A stretch of DNA of 64,000 nucleotides from positions 43,722,388-43,786,387 of the forward strand of contig CM056738.1 in assembly GCA_029844215.1 (NCBI GenBank), read 5' to 3'. Below are positions 55,548 to 64,000 of the stretch, one piece after another. Every line of letters begins with the position of its first letter. Position 1 is the first letter of the stretch. The notes under the pieces are model-generated. The model was not told where the DNA came from. It saw only the letters and a program-made list of their open reading frames with translations, and made no database searches. The position numbers were made by a program, and so were the translations under genes. Source of the DNA: Przewalskia tangutica. Its lineage: Eukaryota > Streptophyta > Magnoliopsida > Solanales > Solanaceae.

Positions 55548-56312
55548 TGTCACACCCCAACCTTAGAGGGGTGTAGTCGGCACCTGGTTTCCTAAAGGCC
55601 AGAGTGTACCACGCCTGAACTATATCCTGGATATACATATACTTGGGCCAATAAGGCCTCATAAGGACTCTCATAAGACCACCATGAAATAATAACATTT
55701 AGTAGCAGAAAAAGCCCAAACTTATATACATAAAGAAGACTGGAAAGGCCACAATATACAATAGATAACTAATAGAAAGGCCGGCAAGGCCATACAGGAC
55801 TTCTCTATACATGACAACTGTTTACAAGTCTCTACAAAGTACATAAACATCACTGTCTATTTTACGGTTTGTTACATGAAAAGTAGACTCGCTGAACTTA
55901 CATTTAGATAGATTATACACCTCATACCTCCTTAAATACTAGGAGATATACCCCCAGAAAGTTGGGCCAAAAATCTGTCCATCTTTCTGCCTACCCATCC
56001 CCTAGTTTCGATGAACTTAATTTCTTTGATTCATTTAACCTTGAAACCTCTTGGTACATTCTTCAAATTTGTCTAAGGCATTTACTAGATTTATATTAAG
56101 TCATAACTTCTCCAGGCTCACATTAGTTTGCTCAGAACGTGATCGACATAAAAGATATACATACAAGTGGTTTAACGGGATTCTTGAACTCTTGTAACCC
56201 GTTGAAGATTTAAATTGCTTATTTCCTTTATAATCTCAAATATACTCTTTTCCTTGAACTTATATCGACTAACTTATGACAAATTCAATATACAAAAGTA
56301 TGGGGTGTAACA
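55548..56312 (-). repeat. Ty3 LTR, minus strand (about 765 bp)
   Basis: On the minus strand it starts TGTTACACCCCATAC at 56312 and ends GGGTGTGACA at 55548. The preceding internal end has the usual CGAGGATGAATGCTCTTAAG segment and purine tract (56313-56345), so this is a 3' LTR. Its partner is not in the window. Confidence 0.75.
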
Positions 56313-57879
56313 TCCTTCCTCCCTTAAGAGCATTCATCCTCGAATGTTTGGACATGTATGGGTAACCATTGGTCCTTAGGGTTCTTGGGATATTTTCAGT
56401 AGGATTTCCTTTATAGGTACACTTAACCATTCATGGATCAGATAGAAATATCTCAATCTTGTCTTATAAAATCATATAGTAAGATATGCGAAGTTGCTAA
56501 GTTATTTCGAACGGACTCATATGATTCCTTTGACTAGACCATATCTTTCTTGAATGTTAACCATATTAGACTTATTATGTAATCTCTTTCATTTTCTCAG
56601 TGCCTCATAGAGCGCTTCCTTAACCCATAGTCTTATTGGTTCATTTATATTTGTTGATATCCGCTTACATGATCGACTCTCTTATTACATATGAATCATT
56701 TAGTGCAATGTTTTATCTCAAAACATTATAACCGGATAGATGAATCCTATTGACGAGGACAACTTCCATTTAGCCTCCTTCCTGGGTAACTTAGATGTGG
56801 TTTTACATATGTCTTGATCACTTGTCTCCTCATTTCATTATGCCCTTCATACTTTTATTAACTCGATATTCTCTTAAGTCTTATTATCACGTGTTGGTGT
56901 CCGAGTCATAGTTCTTTTAAACATAATCATTCTTGAGTAATGCTGACTCTTTTTTAAGTTGTTACATTGATTAGGATAGATTGTCTTTCAAACTATCTCA
57001 TTGGAAATCTATGATTCTTTCCACATCATGCTTTATTAGGAGTTTTTCCATGATCCTCATGCATGTATAATTACTATGATAAGCATCATTGTGCACCAAC
57101 TCCAACGGTAGTAGTTGACCTTCCCATTTTTGGTCTCTTACAATATATTTGGATCGTCCAATTTGTACAACTCACCTAGTCATCCATACGCATAGCTATA
57201 CTAGGAATAACATATATATTCAAGGTTTCTCAAGAGGTCTTGCAATGTTTTCTATAGCTAGGCACTTTTAATGAACATAATTAGGGTGGAAATATCTTTA
57301 TATTTGTAATGCCCCATGCACTTCGTATCTTCACACAACCCTTGATAATGTTACGCCTTATGGTTTTACGTCAAATCGTGTCGTTGATTAACTGATTCAA
57401 CAAGCAATCGATATTTCACGATCAAGGGTGTAATACTCTTTGTAGTAGCGGTCCTTATATATCGTATTAACAATCAAAATATGGTCGAAAGGAACTCTTT
57501 AATAACCATATGAATTAGCTGCTCTTCCCCTACAACATAGGTATAGTGTAATAAGTAGAAACACGTTACTCTTCTTTTCTTTAACAAACGGGAAACCAAG
57601 ATGAAGGAAGTCTTTCCTGGAAATTAGGAGGCGTTAAAAACAAAGAAATTGTTGGAGTTATCTTATCATTTCTATCTAGTCCCAATAGGCTTGATGTTAA
57701 GAAAGAATCTCTTGCAGGAAGGTTGGCTAGAAATTTCTTGTAAAAACACTAGCCCTGCTGAGTTCATAATGATAATATTTTCATCATTGAGGCCAAGGGA
57801 TTAATAGCGAGATTTCGAATCAACTTATTGGTCTTATGGTATATCTCAGTATCGAGGATGAGACCAAAGAGCTGTATTT
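56313..57879 (-). other. Internal region of the minus-strand Ty3 element, unrecognisable
   Basis: Starts with the purine tract and terminal GAATG segment. Beyond that no coding frame or motif could be identified on either strand, and there are no ORFs of note. It gives way at about 57880 to sequence similar to the LTR at 37100. Confidence 0.5.
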
Positions 57880-59857
57880 GTACATGAAGGTATTAGACCT
57901 TGAGAAAGGCTAATGATAGTATAAAACTTGTTTATGGAAGTGTTGGGGAATATAGGAATTAACCAAATCGAAGATGATACGTTTTGTCAAAGATCGGCGA
58001 TGTTACATTTTTGCATTGGGATGTATGGTTCGTACTTAGGTTTTAAGGTTCGTATAATTTGTCTCGGAGACCATATAGTTATTTAGAGAGTTGGACTAGA
58101 TTTTGACAACTATACGGTTAAATGTATAGACTGTATATCAATTATACGAACCATATATCCAAATCGTATAATTGAGGCAGCAGAAAATTTTGAGTTTACT
58201 TAAATTCGATAGGGCACGACCAGACCTTCATTTCATCATATTTCCAGACCTAAATAGCTCCTTTAAGCTCTCCTAAAGTTTCTTGTTCATTCAAGTTAAG
58301 ACCATGAGTTATTAACGTTAACCGGTCGACGGGAAGCTTGTAGTACTAATTCTCTGCTTCACTTCCCTATTTGTGTTGGATTGGAGGTTTAGTTGCTTGA
58401 GATTTGAGTGTTTTATAAGGCTGATTTTTATCCTTAAGGTAAGCTTCATATTCTCCTTTTTGTGTTTGAATTTCTACAAGATGTAGTAAGTTTAATTGCT
58501 AAGAGCTTGTAGCTCAATCTTTGAAGGAACCTAGTTGATATTGTATTGTTGTTGGGCTGCTCGTTTGGAGCTATTTATTGATGTCAAATTGTTGGTTGTT
58601 CTATGAGTAAGCTAAAGAGGTTAAGTAGAGCTAATGAAGTTGTCTTGATAGTTAGTTAGCATTACTTACAAGTATGATAATTCTATGCACTTTAGGTGCT
58701 CGATGAAATGTCTAAGTGAAGTGACTTATAGTGTATTGATTCGATCTTAATCCAAATCATCCATATAACATAGAGCATTAAGGTACTCGTGAGCTATAAA
58801 CAAAAAGGTATGTAAGGATTACATTTTCTTCCTTTTGACATGATCTTATTATGAGTAACGACATGTATCGAAACGTCAGCAAAAGCAAGTTCTACACTTG
58901 GACATTGACAACATGTTGGTTCTTTACTATTGAAAGTAGTTTCATGATCCTTGTTTGTCCTTTTTCGGGAGTACTTTCCGCACCTTATGATATTCCTGGT
59001 GATATGATTTATTTTGAGTTCCTTGTTGGATTGTAACGATTGTTATACGTAGCTGCATAATGATAGGCGGGGTTTAACGACCTTAGGGTGCTCCTCCCTA
59101 TTCATGTTGGTCTTCTGAAGTCATTCATGTATATATATATATATATATATACTAAGTTACGCTATAGTCAGCCGGGTATGGAACTTATAGGTTCACACCA
59201 TTGTAGTTGGGTACGTTATGATGCCACTAGCCCTAGAGAGCGGCTTGATAATGATATTTCCCCATAGTGTGGCCTATATATATATATATATATGACTTTG
59301 TTTCTAAACGGAAATCATGCATATCATACGCCCTCAGTGACATTCAGAGTTATAGATTATGTCTTTCATATCCTTATTTACATTTCTGTATCCACTTATA
59401 TTTCTTGCCTTACATATTTAATATATTATTCGTACTAACGTCCCTTGCTAGGGAACTGCATTTCATGCTCACAGGTTCAGACAGACGGAGCGATGCCCAT
59501 TCTAGTAGGACCTCAGCTCAACGATGATGTTTGAGCGACGCCCCTAATCTGACCTGATGATATTAATGTAATCTTTAGAGGCTTGTAGATAGTTGTATTG
59601 TATACAAAAGTCATGTATGACCTTGTCAGCCGTCCTGTTACTCAGATGATGTGCATTGTGGCCTTGTTAGTCTTCTCGATATATATTGGGATTTTCTGCT
59701 TCTACAAGTTATTACTTCTTTTTTGTCTTGTAAGAGTTACTCCGAGTCCGTGTTGGGCTAAGTACATGTCTATCTAGGGTACGGACGAGATGTGGTACGT
59801 TCGGGCCGTTAGGCACTGGGTTCCGGCCAAATCCCCCATGGTTAGGGTGTGAATAAC
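57880..59857 (+). repeat. Ty3 LTR, plus strand (start uncertain)
   Basis: Similar in order to 37100-38317 and ends GGTTAGGGTGTGAATAA just before a tRNA-Met primer site. Contains AT dinucleotide runs (about 59130-59151 and 59276-59293) and a CTGCATTTCATGC segment (59457-59469) resembling the motif at 17597. The start is approximate because similarity fades at the left. The frames at 58851-59036 and 59267-59527 are not convincing genes. Confidence 0.7.
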
Positions 59858-59858
59858 T

Positions 59859-59870
59859 TGGTATCAGAGC
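59859..59870 (+). other. Primer-binding site, initiator tRNA-Met
   Basis: TGGTATCAGAGC directly after the LTR, complementary to the 3' end of initiator tRNA-Met. Confidence 0.9.
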
Positions 59871-62800
59871 AGGTATGTCATAGGGATATCTACAAGTCGT
59901 GTCTAGTAGAGTCTTTTTATGGGTGTATAGCGTGCCACACTTATAAACAGAAGTCTACAGGATATTGAGGATGGTTACCTTCTTTCATGATGTAGATCAT
60001 GTGGTAGGGCTGAGTCATAGAGAATCAAGTCTAATGTAAGTGTGGATATATGTTATATAGGTATGTCTATGCACAGTTAGCTGAGATGTCAAGGAATGAT
60101 ATGAGATGTATGCCCTCCCTCGAGATAGATCCGCCTGAGGAACAATGTAAAGACGTTATGTGATGTACGCCCTCTATTGAGATTGGTTCATCTAAGTCTC
60201 AAAGTGAGTCACTCTATCCTATAGCCTGGCTCTACTAGCACGAAAGGAGCTAAGAGAAGCTTCAGTATCAGTAGCCCTAGCAGTTTCACTCCCAGTTCTG
60301 TCTAACCGAGATATGAGGAAAGCGGTATAGGTAATAGCCCAGTTGGTTGCCTTATAGGCCAGACATCACTGAAGGCCCTAGATAGTGATAGAGCTCATGA
60401 AATATTGGGGAGTTCACAGCTCAAGGGATATAGAAGCTATAGTTGTTTACGTTCATAGGAGATGATTTAGATGGGAATTATGGGGCAACCAAAGAAGGCT
60501 AGGACAATTGATGATTTTAGAAGAAGCAGTTAAAAGTGAGATGATGTTTTGTTATAAGTATCTAGACTAAGGTGATAAATACTTATGGTAGTAAGATAAT
60601 GAAGCAAAGATAAGTGGGACACTTAAGTAAATATGAGAAGCGGAATTGAGTCGTAAGGTAAAGTATAGTAATGGGACAAGTTCATAACCGAGTAAAACAA
60701 AAGGTAAGAAGAAGTAAATGTTAAGTTGAGAAGAAGAATGTGTTGTGAGACATGGTGTCTATTATAAAATTTGAATTGACAAAGGTCAATAAAATATACC
60801 AACGGGATGATTTAGCTTCCTGAGCTAAGTAGTATCGATAATGGGATACGAGTCGGAGACTGAAGAGAGATTGTTATAATAAATGTTATTGTGAAGTTGC
60901 AAGGTAAGCAATCAGGCAAGTAAGAGAATAAACTGCAATAAATAGACCTTTAGAGGTTGTATGGAAAGAAGTCCCCCTAAGACTAACGTCTTGGTTAGAG
61001 GATGAAAAGTTTATTAAGATTGAGCGCGTTAGTTATAAATACGTGGAATTTTACCTGTGTAAATGGTACAGTAATTCCTAGTAAGAAGGAATTGTTTTGG
61101 GTCAAATTGTAAGTTGTTAAGAGATCGCAAAATTTCAGAAAGTGTTGAGATAACAATATGCCTTTTTAGGAAGAAAATCCTTGAGCTCATAAAGTGTCCC
61201 TCCCCCCATAGGGAGATAGTACGATATAGAACTGACATGATGGTTAAGTAGTTAAGTAGGTAATAAGGATTACAACGAAATGTTTCAAAATGAATAAGAT
61301 TGGGTTATTCAAATCTTGCAGATATGTTAAGGTTATGGGATATTATGTAAGTATATATGCTATAAGTGTAACAATAGAAACCTTCTGGCCAAACTACTAA
61401 TCGACAGTAAGAACACCCATGTGTACGAGGTTCAGAAAAGGAAAGTAGGGTGTATAAGCGAAGACAAAAGTATATAGATCCAAAACGGGGTTATTCAGAA
61501 CTAATGAATGAAAGGATAAGTCATATTATGATAAAAGATGATTTATGTAAAGCCTATAAGGCAAGTCAATAGACCGAACGAGCTGTTAGACGATATAATA
61601 TTTTACATTAAAGGATGCTCCTAGGGTCTAACGATTCTATTTTGCAAGTAAGTGATCACAAATCTTATAAAGTATTTCAAATAGAAGTAATGACACAAAG
61701 TGTTAGTATAAAGAGGATCAAAGATAAGGGTCTATGAAGCTTAGAAATGGATGCAAACGGCTAAAGGTTTTACTAAGAATTGGTACTGTCAGAATGAAAG
61801 TGGAAGTAAAAGTAAGAAGGATAATTGCCGATAGTTAAAGTTGACCAAGATTCTATAGAGATATATGACGATAAAATTATAGTTTAAAAATGAACGAGAA
61901 GTTTCATTCTAAAGAATATATTGCTAGAAGATATTAACTAAGAGACAAGAAAATAGAATTGACTTAAAATGTAGTGGTTTAAGTATAGAATACAAAATGG
62001 TTGACCAATAATGTAAATCCCTTCAAAATATAGGTGTGTATCCAATAAAAAATACATCAACAACTTATTTCTAGCTATGATGGTAGAATAAAAAACCAAA
62101 AACAAGAACTCAAGAGTAATACTTAGGGCCCGACATATAAGAAACTCCAGGTGATGTAGGTTGAGATAAATCAACGCATTTGTAATGCACATATTTTGAT
62201 TAAATAAGGAAATGAGATCATTTATGCTTAAGAGCGGTTTGAGAAGCCAAGAAGGATTATAAAACCATGATTCTGGGTCGACTACAATGAGCACACAATT
62301 GACAAATGGCAAGATAGATTTTTGACTTTAAAGATCTTTAAGATACCTTCAGGCAATAGTAAGAATGAGTTTTTCCTATTTAGATGAAGGTGTACACCAG
62401 GATGAGTCGCAATAGTATAGAGACCTACGAGTCCTCTCAAACCAAGTAGTGAACGAAATACATCAACAACTTATTGCTAGCTATGCTGGTAGAATAAAAA
62501 ACCAAAAACCAGATCTTAGAGTGAACTTAGGGGTCCAACATATAAGAAACTCCAGGTGATGGAGGTTGAGATAAATCAACGCATTTGTAATGCACATATT
62601 TTGAATAAATAAATAAATAAGATCATTATGCTTAAGAGCGGTTTGAGAAGCCAAGAAGGATTGTGAAACCATGATTCTGGGTCGACTACAGTGAGCACAC
62701 AATTGACAAATGGCAAGATACATTTTTTTACTTTAAAGATCTTTAAGATACATTCGGGCAGTAGTAATCGAGTATAAAATGAGTTTTTCCTATTTATTAT

Positions 62801-63333
62801 GAAAGTGTACCCCAGGATGAGTCGAAATAGTATAGAGACCTACAGGTCCTCTCAAATCAAGTAGTGATCAGTGGAAGTGTGAAGAAAGTAAAAATGAGCC
62901 AAGATAATATAGTTGGGTATGGTCCTCTCTGAGAGGAAAGCGATATGAATAACTAGACTATAGTGGAATAGTATTTCACAAGGTGGTAAAGGGGAATTAG
63001 AAGGAGATTATAGTAGAGCTACTATTTAGAACTCGGTAGTATCACCCTAAGTCGTAAAAACGGAGGAAAATTATATTCAGATTACATTTCAATACATCTA
63101 AAGAGGAAGTTCAGTAGAATACGGGTCCAACCTTCATGGAAACATTATTTATGATCTATGGGTATCATCTCTTACCTAGAGGTAGAATAGAGAGTAAATT
63201 AGGCAAAAAATCATTAGTTAGCGAGTTTAAGAGTTCCAATTCAGGGCCCAATAAAAGTAGATTCGTATGGAATATAACATCGTCACCCCTGTGGCAGTAG
63301 TAAGGATTAAAATACGAGGGTCCGAAGTTAGTG
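59871..63333 (+). pseudogene. Decayed Ty3 gag-pol region
   Basis: Lies between the primer site and the integrase of the same plus-strand element, so it should hold gag, protease, RT and RNase H. Stops and indels are so frequent that I could not identify a domain with confidence. A 406-415-bp tandem duplication is at 62051-62867. The minus-strand frames at 61938-62312 and 62481-62723 fall in the two duplicate units and are not genes. Confidence 0.5.
62051..62867. repeat. Tandem duplication, unit about 406-415 bp
   Basis: The segment from AATACATCAACAACTTATT to CTCAAACCAAGTAGTGA is repeated at once, with scattered substitutions and small indels, inside the decayed Ty3 internal region. Confidence 0.85.
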
Positions 63334-64000
63334 TTATTGAAAGAGAAAGATGATAGAGTTCTTAGATACAGAGGTCGGTTGTGTGTGCCCGATGTTGAAA
63401 GGCTCTGAGAGTGGATTATGGAAGAAATTCATCAGTTCAGGTACTCTATTCATCCTGGTTCTACTAAGATGTAATATGATCTCTAGTAGGTTTACTAGTG
63501 GAATGATATGAAGCAAAACATTACAGTGTTCGTAGCTCAATACCCAAATTGTCAACAGGTCAGGGTTGAGCATCAGAAACCTAGAGGTTTGCTTCAAAGT
63601 ATAGAGATTCTGACATGAAAATGGTAGATAATCAATATAGATTTCATACAAGTTTGCCTCATTCTTATCGGAAGTTCAACTCCATCCAGGTTATTATTGA
63701 TAGAATTACGAAGTTAGCCAATTTCCTACCTGTTAGAACTACTTATTCAGCTGAAGATTATGTCAAGTTGTATGTCAAGGAAATAGTTCGACTTCATGGG
63801 GTTCCAGTTTCAATTATATCTAACAGAGGTGCTCAGTTTATAGCTAACTTCTAGAGATTATTTTGGAAGGGTTTGGGTACTTAGGTTAATCTCAGTTGAG
63901 CTTTCCATCCGCAGACAGACGGGCAGGTCTATTGCACTATTCAGATGCTTGAAGATATGTTGCGAGCTTGTGTCCTGGACATTAAATGAACATGAGAAGA
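63334..64000 (+). pseudogene. Ty3 integrase, decayed, continues past window
   Basis: Readable in pieces: LKEKDDRVLRYRGRLCVPDV, then the HHCC zinc-binding region with YSIHPGSTKM and YPNCQQVRVEHQKP (first Cys of the C-X2-C pair replaced by Tyr). The catalytic core follows: VIIDRITKLANFLPV, HGVPVSIISNRGAQF and FHPQTDGQV. In the last-but-one motif the usual catalytic Asp is Asn. Integrase would insert the DNA copy into the genome; several stops and the lost Asp and Cys residues make this copy inactive. The only open stretch is 63615-63854. It lies downstream of the 59859 primer site in the same orientation. Confidence 0.87.

Noticed and set aside
56313..57879. Possible polymerase on the minus strand
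   Set aside because: Translation gave no RT, RNase H or integrase motif in any frame.
61938..62723. Two similar minus-strand ORFs (124 and 80 residues) suggesting a gene pair
   Set aside because: They lie in the two units of a tandem duplication within a plus-strand Ty3 internal region and are not otherwise conserved.

Overview
The window looks like nuclear DNA from a higher plant, most likely a eudicot and perhaps an asterid such as a member of Solanaceae (inference only). The basis is its content: Ty3/gypsy elements of Tekay/Del and Athila type, Ty1/copia, a hAT-type miniature element, and integrated caulimovirid-like pararetrovirus DNA with a movement-protein domain. I found no intact ordinary host gene, rRNA, tRNA or CRISPR array. 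All long reading frames belong to retroelements or viral relics, and nearly all are broken.

Layout. 1-8959: minus-strand Tekay-like Ty3 element with two long LTRs around a decayed gag. 8960-11326: unassigned DNA with one promoter-like stretch and a 676-bp hAT-type element (9937-10612) with a perfect 8-bp target duplication. 11327-14247: tail of a long Ty3 LTR, the end of a copia element, a copia LTR, then copia integrase, reverse transcriptase and RNase H. 14248-36549: long-LTR, short-internal, non-coding Ty3 derivatives inserted in the copia RNase H, themselves split by a minus-strand Tekay-like gag/protease element (19845-33397) whose LTR holds an Athila-like element (22472-30844, target duplication CTTAC). 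36550-38317: copia RNase H end and LTR, then an older Ty3 end and LTR.

38318-55432 is the most unusual part. Three related caulimovirid-like units (copy 1 plus; copies 2 and 3 minus, head to tail with each other; copies 1 and 2 tail to tail) encode a 30K-type movement protein, a Gag-like coat protein, a CCHC zinc knuckle, a retropepsin-like domain and a Trp-rich C-terminal region I do not recognise. None contains a reverse transcriptase or RNase H. The copy 3-copy 2 junction shows a complete repeat period: coding region, promoter-like and leader DNA, then a primer-binding site complementary to initiator tRNA-Met and duplicated in tandem. The period leaves no room for a polymerase. Copies 1 and 2 also lack the protease active site through an exact 369-bp in-frame deletion. 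This fits a non-autonomous unit or one component of a divided viral genome, copied by enzymes supplied in trans.

55433-64000: an AT microsatellite, a minus-strand Ty3 LTR with an unrecognised internal stretch, then a plus-strand Ty3 element with LTR, primer site and decayed internal region that is recognisable only in its integrase.

Several unrelated elements here (the viral units, the Athila element and the short-internal Ty3 family) lack polymerase genes but keep replication signals. The recurring theme is therefore mobilisation in trans.
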